In this document: in pieces, positions 32,757-41,001 of the stretch
How the letters are laid out: each line of letters begins with the position of its first letter
Position numbering within the stretch: position 1 is the stretch's first letter
DNA from: Falsiroseomonas oleicola
GTDB lineage: Bacteria > Pseudomonadota > Alphaproteobacteria > Acetobacterales > Acetobacteraceae
DNA: 64,000 bases
NCBI RefSeq assembly: GCF_019029495.1
Contig: NZ_JAERQM010000002.1
Location: 124,001-188,000, forward strand
Reading direction: 5' to 3'
Program-made: the position numbers and the translations under genes
The notes under the pieces: generated by a model
The model's input: the letters and a program-made list of their open reading frames with translations, nothing else
Databases searched by the model: none
What the model was told of the DNA's origin: nothing

Positions 32757-35273
32757 CTACTCGTTGCGCAACAGCGGCGCGGGGCGGACGCGCAGCGCCA
32801 GCGCCGTGCCGATATAGCCCAGCGCCAGGGTCAGCAGCACGCAGCCCAGCACGGTCACGGCCAATGTCCCGGGCAGGAAGACCCAGTCGGCCCGCATGAT
32901 GTAGCGCACCACGGCCCAGCTCGCCGCCGATCCGGCGGCCGCGGCCAGCAGCCCGGCCACCAGCCCGAGCAGGCCGAATTCCACCAGCCAGGCACCGCGG
33001 ATCTGCGACCGCGTGGCGCCGATGGTCTTCAGCACCACCGCATCCCGCACCCGGGCCCGCTGCCCGGCGGCCACCGCCCCGGCCAGCACCAGCATGCCCG
33101 CCAGCAAAGTGACGGAGGACACCGCCTGCAGGGCGACACCCACCCGCGTCAGCAGCCCCGCCACCGCCTCCAGCGCATCCCGCACCCGGATGCCGGAGAT
33201 ATTGGGGAAGGCGTCGGTCAGCGTGCGCAGCACGGAGGTCTCCACCGCCTCGGTGCTGCGCACCGTGGCGATATGGGTGTGCGGCGCCGCCGCCAGCAGA
33301 CCGGGGGAGGCGACCATGACGTAGTTGATGCCCAGGCCACGCCACTGGATCTCACGCAGCGAAGCCACCCGCAGGTCGATGTCGCGGCCCAGCACGTTCA
33401 CGGTCACGATGGAGCCGATGCCCATGCCCCAGCCGGCGGCGAGGTTGGCGTCGAAGGAGACCAGCGGCGGGCCGCTGTAATCCGCCGGCCACCACTGGCC
33501 CGCGACCAGCCGCGTGCCATCTGGCGGCGTCGCCGCATAGGTCAGGCCGCGATCGCCGCGCAGCGCCCAGCGGGTGTCCTCGGTGGCCTGGACGTGGTCG
33601 GCCGGCGTGCCATCCACCGCGACGATGCGCGCACGAAGGGAAGGCACGCTGCGCACCTCCGCCACGCCGGGCTGTGCAGCGGCCAGGGTGTTGAAGGCCT
33701 CCGACTGGTCGGACTGGATGTCGATGAAGAAGAAGCTTGGCGCGGCCTGCGGCAGCTGGTCCGACAGCTGGGCGCGCAGATTGCCCTCGATGGTCGCCAC
33801 CGCTGCCAGCGTCGTCAGGCCGATGCCCAGCGCCACCAGCATGGTGGAGGTCGGCGCGCCGGGGCGGTGCAGATTGGCGAGGCCGAGCCGGATGGTCGGC
33901 CGCCGCAGCCCGCGCAGGCTGCGGGCAAAGGCCATCAGCCCGCTCGCCCCCAGGCGGAACAGCAGCAGGGTCAGCGCCGCGCCGGCGCAGAAGCCGAGCG
34001 CGAAGCGCGGCTGTTCCGCCGTGCCCACCACCAGCGCCACCAAGGCGAAGGCCGAAAGTCCGGTCGCCACCAGGATGCCCCGGGACGGCCAGCCGGGATT
34101 GGCGGTGATGAGGTCGCGGAACAGCGCGGCCCCCGGAATCCGCTGCGCCCGCCCAAGCGGCCAGAGCGAGAAGGTCAGCGCCGTCAGCAGCCCATACAGC
34201 GCGGCCAGCGCCAGCGGTGCCGGGTAGACGCCGAGCCGCGGCGGCACCGGAAGCGCACCGGCCAGGGCCTGCGCCGCCAGCCAGGTCAGGCCGAAGCCGG
34301 CGACCAGGCCGATGGTGATGCCGATGACCGACAGCACCAGCACCTGGATCAGATAGGTGGCGAGGATGGTCCCCGCCGGGGCGCCCAGGCAGCGCAGCGT
34401 CGCGATGGTGCGGCCGCGCGCATCCAGCCAGGCGCGCACGCCGGTGGCCACGCCGATGCCGCCCACCAGCAAAGCGGTGAAGCCGGCCAGCACCAGGAAG
34501 GCGGCGGCGCGGTCCATGAAGCGGTTCACCCCCGGCTCCGCCTGGTCCGCCGTCCGCACCCGCCAGCCGCCATCGCCCACCGCCGCCTGCATCTCGCGGC
34601 CAAAGCGGCGCACCTCCGTGCCCGGGGGCAGGCGGAAGCGGGTGTCGTAGGAGATCAGGCTGCCGGGCTGGATCAGCGCCGTGGCCGGCAGGGTCTCCGC
34701 CAGGATGAGGGCGCGCGGGCCGAGCACGGCAGGGCTGGCGACACGGTCCGGCTCCTGCGCGATGGTGCCGGCGAAGGTCAGGCTGGCCTCGCCGATGCGG
34801 ACCATGTCACCGGGCGTCAGGCCGAGGCGTTCGACCACCGAGGCCTCCAGCGCCACGCGCGGCCTGCCATCGATCGGCACCAGGCTGGCCTGGGGCGGGT
34901 CCAGGCGCAGCGTGCCGTAGAGCGGATAGGCGGCATCCACCGCCTTCAGCTCGACCAGCGACCTTTCGCCGGAAGGCGCCACGGCCATGGCCCGCATCTC
35001 AACGACGCGGGAGGCTTCGGCGCCGCGCGCCCTTGCCCAGTCCAGCGCCGCATCGGGCAGCGGCTGGTAGTTCACCCGCACCTCGACATCGCCGCCGAGC
35101 AGCCGGGCGCCATCGGCCAGCAGCCCGGCCTCGGTCGCCGCGCGCAGCGTGCCGACCGCGGCAATGGCGGCCACGCCGAGCGCCAGGCAGGCCAGCACGA
35201 TGCGCAACTGGCGAAAGCCGCCGCGCAATTCCCGCCGCGCCAGCCGCGCGCCGAGCCGGATATGATCCATCAT
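32757..35273 (-). CDS. ybbP: YbbP-like FtsX-family ABC transporter permease
   Basis: 838-residue membrane protein with two FtsX domains. The first helix is LRIVLACLALGVAAIAAVGT. A large periplasmic segment follows, then a helix group around RFMDRAAAFLVLAGFTALLVGGIG and a second group ending LGCVLLTLALGYIGTALALR. IATLRCLGAPAGTILATYLIQ and AVVLKTIGATRSQIRGAWLVEF are the two conserved FtsX cytoplasmic loops. With the next gene it forms an ABC exporter of the LolCDE/MacB superfamily, adjacent to a divergent tesA as in E. coli. Confidence 0.9.
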   Translation of the reverse strand: MMDHIRLGARLARRELRGGFRQLRIVLACLALGVAAIAAVGTLRAATEAGLLADGARLLGGDVEVRVNYQPLPDAALDWARARGAEASRVVEMRAMAVAPSGERSLVELKAVDAAYPLYGTLRLDPPQASLVPIDGRPRVALEASVVERLGLTPGDMVRIGEASLTFAGTIAQEPDRVASPAVLGPRALILAETLPATALIQPGSLISYDTRFRLPPGTEVRRFGREMQAAVGDGGWRVRTADQAEPGVNRFMDRAAAFLVLAGFTALLVGGIGVATGVRAWLDARGRTIATLRCLGAPAGTILATYLIQVLVLSVIGITIGLVAGFGLTWLAAQALAGALPVPPRLGVYPAPLALAALYGLLTALTFSLWPLGRAQRIPGAALFRDLITANPGWPSRGILVATGLSAFALVALVVGTAEQPRFALGFCAGAALTLLLFRLGASGLMAFARSLRGLRRPTIRLGLANLHRPGAPTSTMLVALGIGLTTLAAVATIEGNLRAQLSDQLPQAAPSFFFIDIQSDQSEAFNTLAAAQPGVAEVRSVPSLRARIVAVDGTPADHVQATEDTRWALRGDRGLTYAATPPDGTRLVAGQWWPADYSGPPLVSFDANLAAGWGMGIGSIVTVNVLGRDIDLRVASLREIQWRGLGINYVMVASPGLLAAAPHTHIATVRSTEAVETSVLRTLTDAFPNISGIRVRDALEAVAGLLTRVGVALQAVSSVTLLAGMLVLAGAVAAGQRARVRDAVVLKTIGATRSQIRGAWLVEFGLLGLVAGLLAAAAGSAASWAVVRYIMRADWVFLPGTLAVTVLGCVLLTLALGYIGTALALRVRPAPLLRNE

Positions 35274-35279
35274 GGCGCG

Positions 35280-35990
35280 TTATTCCGCCGCCAGCTTCAG
35301 GCCGGCACTGTCGGCGACGATGCGGCCATCCTCCATCCGCACCTGCCGCTCGCAGCGTTCGGCCAGCAGCGGGTCATGGGTGATCAGCAGCAAGGTGGTG
35401 CCGAGCCGGGCGCGCAGGCCGAAGAGCAGGTCCATCACCACCGTGCCGGTGGCGCGGTCGAGATTGCCGGTGGGCTCATCGGCCAGGATCAGGCGGGGCT
35501 CCGCCACCACGGCGCGGGCCAGCGCCACGCGCTGCTGCTCCCCGCCCGACATCTGGCCGGGGTAGTGTTCCAGCCGATGGCCGAGGCCGACATCCTTCAG
35601 CGCTTCCGCCGCGCGGTCGAAGGCGTCGCGCCGGCCGGCGAATTCCAGCGGCATGGCGACATTCTCCAGCGCCGTCATGGTGGGGATGAGGTGGAAAGCC
35701 TGGAAGACGATCCCCACCTCGTCGCGACGGAACCGGGCCAGCGCATCCTCATCCAGCGCCCCCAGATCCCGTCCGGCCACGGCGAGGCGCCCCGCACTCG
35801 GCGTCTCCAGCCCGGCCAGCAGCATGAGGAGCGATGTCTTGCCCGAGCCCGAAGGCCCCACGATGCCCACCGCCTCTCCAGATTGCACCGCCAGGTCGAC
35901 GCCGCGCAGCACATGCACCGGGCCGGAGGCCGCCTTGGCGGTGAAGACCAGTCCGGTGGCGGCGATCAGCGGCGATGCGGGTATGCTCAC
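35280..35990 (-). CDS. ybbA: YbbA-like ABC transporter ATP-binding protein
   Basis: 236-residue ATPase of the LolD/MacB/YbbA class. Walker A GPSGSGKTS is at about residues 45-53; the Q-loop is EVGIVFQAFHLIP, the signature MSGGEQQRVALA, Walker B LILADEPTGNLD and the switch His ITHD. Only 6 bp separate it from the permease gene. Divergent from tesA with 28 bp between starts, so promoters must overlap. Confidence 0.92.
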   Translation of the reverse strand: MSIPASPLIAATGLVFTAKAASGPVHVLRGVDLAVQSGEAVGIVGPSGSGKTSLLMLLAGLETPSAGRLAVAGRDLGALDEDALARFRRDEVGIVFQAFHLIPTMTALENVAMPLEFAGRRDAFDRAAEALKDVGLGHRLEHYPGQMSGGEQQRVALARAVVAEPRLILADEPTGNLDRATGTVVMDLLFGLRARLGTTLLLITHDPLLAERCERQVRMEDGRIVADSAGLKLAAE

Positions 35991-36018
35991 GGGGCGGGAA
36001 TCCTATTACGGCGGTTTC

Positions 36019-36684
36019 ATGTCATATGGGCGCCGTGCTGCGCTGCAAAAGGCGGCCTTCGGTATCGGAATATTGCTGGCTGCGACCAGGGGCACCCGCG
36101 CCCAGACGTCCGAGGTGCGCCTGCTGATGCTGGGCGATTCCATCACCGCGGGCTACGGCCTGGCGCGGGGGGAGGGGCCGCCAGCCCGGATCGAAGCCCT
36201 GCTGCGCGAGCGCGGCCGCAATGTGCGGGTGCTGGATGCCGGCGTGTCCGGCGATACCACGGCGGGCGGGCGGTCCCGGCTGGAATGGGCGCTGGCCGAC
36301 CGGCCGCAGGCGGCGATCGTGGCACTCGGCGGCAATGACGCGCTGCGCGGGCTGACCCCGGCGCAGATGCGCACCAACCTGACCGCGATCCTGGACGGGC
36401 TGGCGGCGCGGAATATCCCGACGCTGCTGGCGGGGATGATGGCGCCGCCCAATCTCGGCGCGGAATACGGCCGCGACTTCACCGCCGTCTTCACCGATCT
36501 GGCGGCGGCGCGGCCGCAGGTGGTGTTCTACCCCTTCCTGCTGGAGGGCGTGGCCGGCGACCCGGCGCTGAACCAGGCGGATCGCATCCACCCCAATCCG
36601 CGCGGCGCGCAGATTATGGCGGAGCGGATGCTGCCCGCCATCGAAACGCTACTGGACCGCATACCGGCTTCCGCCGCAGGCTGA
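36019..36684 (+). CDS. tesA: TesA-like multifunctional thioesterase/lysophospholipase (SGNH hydrolase)
   Basis: 221-residue periplasmic esterase. The signal region MSYGRRAALQKAAFGIGILLA begins with a twin-arginine-like pair. Block I LLMLGDSITAGYGLARG holds the catalytic Ser, then DAGVSGDTTAGG, block III VALGGNDALRG and block V DRIHPNPRGAQIMAE with the Asp/His pair. These match TesA closely. The tesA-ybbA-ybbP divergent arrangement is conserved with enterobacteria, which supports the naming. Confidence 0.9.
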   Translation: MSYGRRAALQKAAFGIGILLAATRGTRAQTSEVRLLMLGDSITAGYGLARGEGPPARIEALLRERGRNVRVLDAGVSGDTTAGGRSRLEWALADRPQAAIVALGGNDALRGLTPAQMRTNLTAILDGLAARNIPTLLAGMMAPPNLGAEYGRDFTAVFTDLAAARPQVVFYPFLLEGVAGDPALNQADRIHPNPRGAQIMAERMLPAIETLLDRIPASAAG

Positions 36685-36712
36685 CACCGCCCCGGATTCG
36701 GAGCCGCCTGCC

Positions 36713-37249
36713 ATGGTTCGTCTCTTCGTCGCCCTTGCCTTGCCGGACGAGGTCAAGGCCCAGCTCGCCGCGCTGGTCGGCGGCATCCCCGGCGCCCGCT
36801 GGGTGCCGCCGGAGAACTACCACCTGACGCTGCGCTTCATCGGGGAGGTGGAATCCTGGCAGGCGGAGGAGGTGGATGCGGCCCTCGCCGCGATCCGCGC
36901 GCCGCGCTTCGACCTGGCCTTGGCCGGGATCGGCACCTTCGAGAAGGGCGGCCGCATCCAGTCCATCCACATCACCGCCGAACGCAGCGAGGCGCTGACG
37001 CGGCTTCAGGCCAAGGTGGAGACGGCGTTGCAGCGCGTCGGGCTGGAGCCGGAACGCCGCCGCTTCGCCCCGCATGTGACCCTGGCGCGGACCGAGAAGG
37101 CGGAGACGCACAAGCTGATCGGTTTTGTTCATGCCCACAGCCTGTTCCGGTCCCCGCCGGTGCCGATCGACAATTTCGTGCTGTTTTCGTCCTATCTGGG
37201 GAAGGAGGCGGCGCATTACGTGCCGGAGGTGGAGTACGAGCTGGGATGA
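36713..37249 (+). CDS. thpR: RNA 2',3'-cyclic phosphodiesterase ThpR (LigT family)
   Basis: 178-residue 2H phosphoesterase. The two His-x-Thr motifs are His37 in YHLTLRFIG and His121 in PHVTLARTEK. The opening MVRLFVALALPDEVK and the end NFVLFSSYLG, followed by YVPEVEYEL, are typical of ThpR. It hydrolyses 2',3'-cyclic phosphate RNA ends to 2'-phosphates. It lies 28 bp after tesA, possibly in the same transcript, and is convergent with vapC, 6 bp away. Confidence 0.9.
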   Translation: MVRLFVALALPDEVKAQLAALVGGIPGARWVPPENYHLTLRFIGEVESWQAEEVDAALAAIRAPRFDLALAGIGTFEKGGRIQSIHITAERSEALTRLQAKVETALQRVGLEPERRRFAPHVTLARTEKAETHKLIGFVHAHSLFRSPPVPIDNFVLFSSYLGKEAAHYVPEVEYELG

Positions 37250-37255
37250 GGGCGG

Positions 37256-37678
37256 CTACCTCGCCCAGGGGTCGATCACCCTCACGCCAAAGCCTTCGAA
37301 ATCACGGCCATTGCGGGTGACCACGCTGGCCGTTCGGCAGTGCGCGATGGCTGCGATCATCAGGTCGATGGTGGTGGTCGGCCGCCCGGCGCGACGGCGC
37401 TCCGCGAAGATCCTGGCATAGGCCTCGGCTGCAGCGCTGTCGAAGGGCAGCAGGCGACCGGCAAAATCCTCGGCGAACATCGCGATGGCCGTTTCGATCA
37501 GGCGCGTGCGGCGCTGGCCTTCGGGCATGATGGCCAGGCCTGCCATGATCTCGGCCTGCGTCAGTGTCGTCGTGCAAAGCTGGTCGATGGGCTGGGCTGC
37601 GATCCAGCCCATCAATGCCGGATCGGGTTCGGCACGCATCAGGGCCGACAGGACGTTGGTGTCGAGGATCAGGGTCAC
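37256..37678 (-). CDS. vapC: VapC/FitB-type PIN-domain toxin
   Basis: 140-residue PIN-domain RNase. Acidic metal ligands occur in LILDTNVLSALMR, LTQAEIMAGLAIMPEG, TTTIDLMIAAIA and VTRNGRDFEGFGVRVIDPW, the FitB-like order. The GTG start at 37678 overlaps the antitoxin stop (GTGA), the usual coupling of VapBC pairs. VapC toxins cleave tRNA or rRNA, and VapB binding neutralises them. It is the last gene before the convergent thpR. Confidence 0.92.
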   Translation of the reverse strand: MTLILDTNVLSALMRAEPDPALMGWIAAQPIDQLCTTTLTQAEIMAGLAIMPEGQRRTRLIETAIAMFAEDFAGRLLPFDSAAAEAYARIFAERRRAGRPTTTIDLMIAAIAHCRTASVVTRNGRDFEGFGVRVIDPWAR

Positions 37679-37920
37679 GCGAAGCCGGGAGGGTCCCTGG
37701 CCTCTTCGCGTGCGGGAAGCTCCAGATCGACGTCGCCCAATGGGGCGAAGCGCGCCCGGATGCGGGCGCCGAGGTCCGTCTTGCCGGTGTCGGGGGTGGA
37801 AAGGGCGCTTTGCAGGATGTGCTGCGCTTCCGCTTCCATCGACCGTCCCTGTTCCGCCGCGCGGGCACGCAGCCTGTCCTTCAGCCCGGGATCGAGATTG
37901 CGGATGGTGAGGCTGCCCAT
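37675..37920 (-). CDS. vapB: VapB/FitA-type ribbon-helix-helix antitoxin
   Basis: 81 residues. The N-terminal ribbon-helix-helix MGSLTIRNLDPGLKDRLR, followed by ARAAEQGRSMEAEAQHIL, is a close match to FitA-like antitoxins. The acidic C-terminal half (GDVDLELPAREEARD) should wrap the toxin. The start MGSLT was taken because it aligns with FitA; an in-frame upstream ATG would add an untypical Gly/Arg segment. It binds its own promoter with VapC in other systems. A G-rich leader precedes it. Confidence 0.88.
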   Translation of the reverse strand: MGSLTIRNLDPGLKDRLRARAAEQGRSMEAEAQHILQSALSTPDTGKTDLGARIRARFAPLGDVDLELPAREEARDPPGFA

Positions 37921-37993
37921 GCCCCCAGAATCCCGCCCCAGCCCCACCCCTGTCAACGCAAACCCGCTCCCAACACCCCGCCGCCCCCAACCC
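37921..37993 (-). promoter_or_regulatory. vapBC promoter region with two G-quadruplex-type motifs
   Basis: On the vapB coding strand, TTGACA (37956-37951) is followed after 18 bases by GATTCT (37932-37927), a plausible promoter. The spacer and leader (37950-37922) hold five G-runs of three to five. A second group of four runs lies upstream at 37993-37969. Both fit the G3+N1-7 quadruplex rule. Folding is an inference. Confidence 0.5.
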
Positions 37994-38029
37994 AGGCGCC
38001 CCACTTCGCAACCCTGCAGCGGCAGCCTG

Positions 38030-38950
38030 TCAAAAATACCCTTCGCGTTTTTTGCGTTCCATGGAGGCTTCCTGGTCGTTGTCGATCAGGCGGCCCTGGC
38101 GTTCGCTGTGGCGGCTTTCGCGGATTTCGGTGAGGACCTGGTCGATGGTCTCCGCCCGGCTTTCATGGGCGCCGGTCAGGGGCCAGTCGCCCATGGTGCG
38201 GAAGCGGACCCACATGGTTTCCACCGTCTCGCCCGGTTCCAGCGGCATGCGGTCGTCGTCGCGCATGATGAGGGCGCCGTTGCGGCGGAGCATGGGGCGC
38301 GGGGCGGCGTAGTACAGCGGGACGACGGGGATGGATTCGGCGGCGATGTAGTCCCAGACGTCGAATTCGGTCCAGTTGGACAGCGGGAAGACCCGCATTT
38401 CCTCGCCCGGATTGATGCGGGTGTTGTAGAGGCCCCAGAGTTCCGGCCGCTGGCCGCGCGGGTCCCAGACATGGCCGGGGGCGCGGAAGGAAAACACGCG
38501 TTCCTTGGCGCGGGCCTTTTCCTCGTCGCGCCGGGCGCCGCCGATGGCAGCATCGAAGCCATGGGCGTCGAGCGCCTGTTTCAGCGCCTCCGTCCCCATG
38601 ACGTTCATATGGAGCTGGGAGCCGTGGCTGATCGGGCCGATGCCGCGGGCCAGGCCATCGGGGTTGGTATGGACGATGCAGTCCAGGCCCAGCTCGGCCA
38701 TGCGGCGGTCGCGGAAATCCAGCATCGCCCGGAAATCCCAGCCGGTGGCGATGTGCAGCAGGCTGAAGGGCGGCTTGCCCGGGGCGAAGGCCTTCATCGC
38801 CAGTTGCAGGACGACGGAGCTGTCCTTGCCGATGGAGTAGAGCAGGACGGGGTTGCGGAAGCTGGCCGCGGTTTCGCGCAGGATGCCGATGGCCTCCGCC
38901 TCCAGGCGCCTGAGATGGGGCGTCAGGCGGTGGGCGGTCTCGGTTGGCAT
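38030..38950 (-). CDS. cysD: Sulfate adenylyltransferase subunit 2 (CysD)
   Basis: 306-residue small subunit of ATP sulfurylase, which makes adenosine 5'-phosphosulfate from ATP and sulfate. The PP-loop [16 protein letters not shown] is at about residues 36-51. Further family stretches are [49 protein letters not shown] and the canonical C-terminus ERKKREGYF. The protein is complete. The GTPase partner CysN, normally next downstream, is not there; vapBC follows instead. A repeat array separates it from the upstream carD. Confidence 0.95.
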   Translation of the reverse strand: MPTETAHRLTPHLRRLEAEAIGILRETAASFRNPVLLYSIGKDSSVVLQLAMKAFAPGKPPFSLLHIATGWDFRAMLDFRDRRMAELGLDCIVHTNPDGLARGIGPISHGSQLHMNVMGTEALKQALDAHGFDAAIGGARRDEEKARAKERVFSFRAPGHVWDPRGQRPELWGLYNTRINPGEEMRVFPLSNWTEFDVWDYIAAESIPVVPLYYAAPRPMLRRNGALIMRDDDRMPLEPGETVETMWVRFRTMGDWPLTGAHESRAETIDQVLTEIRESRHSERQGRLIDNDQEASMERKKREGYF

Positions 38951-39028
38951 GGGGGACGTTGCCTCTGCGGTGGACGCGCCGTGTCTGATGGCACGGCGGG
39001 GCGGGAGGCGGAAGTGGCCCTGCGCCCC

Positions 39029-39212
39029 AGGCGGCCGGCTTTGCCGGCCGAGGCCGCGAAGGCGGCCCGCCGCTTATGCGGCGAAGCCAAGCGCGCGGAG
39101 CGCGCGCCCGGCGTCTGAGGGGCCTGAAACGAGGCGGCCGGCTTTGCCGGCCGAGGCCGCGCCTTCGGCGCGATGAGCCAGGCGCGCGGAGCGCGCGCCC
39201 GGCGTCTGAGGG
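39029..39212. repeat. Intergenic palindromic repeat, two tandem copies
   Basis: Copies at 39029-39120 and 39132-39212 share GGCGGCCGGCTTTGCCGGCC, then GAGGCCGCG, then GCGCGCGGAGCGCGCGCCCGG ending CGTCTGAGG. They differ in an internal insert. Each folds as several GC hairpins. The final copy ends 8 bp before the carD stop codon. The end module matches the arrays at 23259-23502 and 52976-53078. The rest of the gap between cysD and carD shows no gene. Confidence 0.82.
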
Positions 39213-39220
39213 TACAAAAA

Positions 39221-40024
39221 TCAAACCGCCTTCAGGAAGGTCAGCAGCTTGTCCGAGGCCGCGGCCTTGTCGGTGCGGTCGATGGCGGCGAGTTCGGCGG
39301 CCAGGCGGTCCAGCGCCTGTTCGTAGATCTGCCGTTCGGAGAAGGACTGGTCCGGCTGGCCGGCGTTGCGGTGCAGGTCGCGCACGACCTCCGCGATCGC
39401 CAGCGGGTCGCCGGAGTTGATCTTCGCCTCATATTCCTGGGCGCGGCGGGACCACATCGTGCGCTTGATGCGGGCGCGGCCGCGCAGAACTTCCAGCGCC
39501 TCGGCCATGTGGTCGCCGGTCGCCAGCTTGCGCAGGCCCGAGGAGGCGGCCTTGTTCACCGGCACCCGCAGGGTCATGCGGTTTTCCTCGAAGGTGACGA
39601 TGATCACCTTGAGCGACATGCCGGCGACGGGCATGTCCTCGATGCCCTGCACCTGGCCGACGCCATGGGTCGGGTAGACCACATGGTCGCCCGGATGGAA
39701 TTCCGGCGGCGGGCCCTTGGGGCGGGGCGGTGGCGGCGGGCTCGCGCCCTCCTCATCGTCCTGCGGCAGCGGGCGCGGGCCGCCGCGCGGCGGGAACATC
39801 GGCGGCCGGGGCGCATTGGAGGCGCCGGAGCCAGGGCGGCCGGGCGGGCGATGCGGCGGCGGGGGGGAATCCTGGCGCGGTGGCAGCGGCGCCGTGCCCG
39901 CCTTCTTTTCAGGCTTGGCGACCTTGATCTCGGCGGAGGTCTCGGCCTCCGGCTCGGATTTCTGGGTTGTCGCCGGACCGGACTTCGCCGTCTCGCCGGT
40001 TTTCGCCTGGGCGGTTTGCTTCAT
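39221..40024 (-). CDS. CarD family transcriptional regulator with long proline-rich N-terminus
   Basis: 267-residue protein. The CarD/CdnL core starts near residue 108 with EFHPGDHVVYPTHGVGQVQG and continues through RVPVNKAASSGLRKL into the helical DNA-contacting domain (RRAQEYEAKINSGDPLAIA). CarD binds the RNA polymerase beta subunit and stabilises open complexes at rRNA and other promoters. The first 107 residues are Pro/Lys/Glu-rich and look disordered, making it about 100 residues longer than typical CarD proteins. ATG 40024 was chosen; ATG 40051 is also in frame. Confidence 0.9.
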   Translation of the reverse strand: MKQTAQAKTGETAKSGPATTQKSEPEAETSAEIKVAKPEKKAGTAPLPPRQDSPPPPHRPPGRPGSGASNAPRPPMFPPRGGPRPLPQDDEEGASPPPPPRPKGPPPEFHPGDHVVYPTHGVGQVQGIEDMPVAGMSLKVIIVTFEENRMTLRVPVNKAASSGLRKLATGDHMAEALEVLRGRARIKRTMWSRRAQEYEAKINSGDPLAIAEVVRDLHRNAGQPDQSFSERQIYEQALDRLAAELAAIDRTDKAAASDKLLTFLKAV

Positions 40025-40156
40025 ATGGCCACCCGATTCTGCATCCCGCACCCCGGCTGCCCCCGTGCCGATGGCAAGGGGGCCCCAGGCTTGGGCATGT
40101 CATGGACCCGATGGGCGGCAAGGCGGCTGCATGGCGCCGCAACTTCCCGATCCCAT

Positions 40157-40189
40157 TGATTATGTAATACAAAGCGGGGCGAATTGCCA
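40157..40189 (-). promoter_or_regulatory. Possible carD promoter (AT-rich island)
   Basis: A rare AT-rich stretch in the 208-bp gap between fdxA and carD. On the minus strand TGGCAA is followed after 17 bases by TACATA within TATTACATAATCAAT. It is well placed for carD but the match is modest. No other feature is seen in this gap. Confidence 0.35.
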
Positions 40190-40232
40190 CCCCCCGGCCG
40201 GAATCGGCTTCGCTTGACCCTCGTTGAAGGGC

Positions 40233-40565
40233 TCAGGCCTTGCCGGGGGCCGGGTCGAACAGGTCCTTCTTGCCGGGCTTGTCCTTCCACTCATCCGCAT
40301 CGTCCGGCGCTTCGCCCTTCCGGGTGATGTTCGGCCATTGCGTGGCGTAGGTGCGGTTCAGCTCGACCCAGGGCGTCGCCTTGTCGTCGCTGTCCGGCAG
40401 GATGGCCTCGGCGGGGCATTCGGGCTCGCAGACGCCGCAGTCGATGCATTCATCCGGGTGGATGACGAGCATGTTCTCGCCCACATAGAAGCAGTCCACC
40501 GGACAGACTTCCACGCAGTCCATGTATTTGCACTTGATGCAGTTCTCGGTGACGACGTAGGTCAA
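40233..40565 (-). CDS. fdxA: Ferredoxin FdxA (7Fe-type, two clusters)
   Basis: 110-residue electron carrier. The opening (M)[20 protein letters not shown] and [20 protein letters not shown], then [14 protein letters not shown], give the cysteines for a 3Fe-4S and a 4Fe-4S cluster. The C-terminal tail ([13 protein letters not shown]) is typical of the alphaproteobacterial FdxA. The start is TTG 40565: it reproduces the family N-terminus and is preceded by GGAGG at 6-7 bases. Longer in-frame ATG starts would overlap the upstream S4 gene. Confidence 0.93.
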   Translation of the reverse strand: MTYVVTENCIKCKYMDCVEVCPVDCFYVGENMLVIHPDECIDCGVCEPECPAEAILPDSDDKATPWVELNRTYATQWPNITRKGEAPDDADEWKDKPGKKDLFDPAPGKA

Positions 40566-40689
40566 CTGCGCCTCCGGCGGGGATGCGGGGCCGCGCCCAT
40601 TGGCGGCTCCACCACCGCGCCAGTTCGGGGCCGCGGCCAGCCCCACATGGCCCAGCATCCGGCGCATGGCAAGCGGTTGCGCTGCATCA

Positions 40690-40998
40690 TCACGCCGGTT
40701 CCGGCCCGGATCGTCCCTCGGGCGCGGGATCGGAGAGGTCTTCATACAACCCGCGGGCCTCGCTGGCCGGGCCGCGCCGCGCCGCCAGGGCCAGCACGCG
40801 CCAGATGCGGACCTCGCCCGCCATGGCCAGTGTCAGCACATCGCCGGGGCGCAGCTTGTAATGCGGCTTGTCGGTCCGCTGGCTGTTGACGCGCACGCGC
40901 CCGTTGGAGACCTGGCGCGCGCATTCGCCGCGCGTCTTGGCGATGCGCGCGCACCAGAGCCAGAGGTCGAGCCGCTGGAAGGCGGGCTCAGCCTCCAC
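40690..40998 (-). CDS. S4-domain RNA-binding protein (Hsp15/HslR-like)
   Basis: 102 residues with one S4 domain: [40 protein letters not shown] and [21 protein letters not shown]. This is the HslR layout; HslR binds 50S subunits that carry stalled nascent chains after heat shock. The start is GTG 40998, 3 bp after the helicase stop, so it is cotranscribed with the helicase. The helicase + S4 + fdxA order on one strand suggests a transcription unit, with fdxA possibly on its own promoter. Confidence 0.85.
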   Translation of the reverse strand: MEAEPAFQRLDLWLWCARIAKTRGECARQVSNGRVRVNSQRTDKPHYKLRPGDVLTLAMAGEVRIWRVLALAARRGPASEARGLYEDLSDPAPEGRSGPEPA

Positions 40999-41001
40999 GC
41001 G

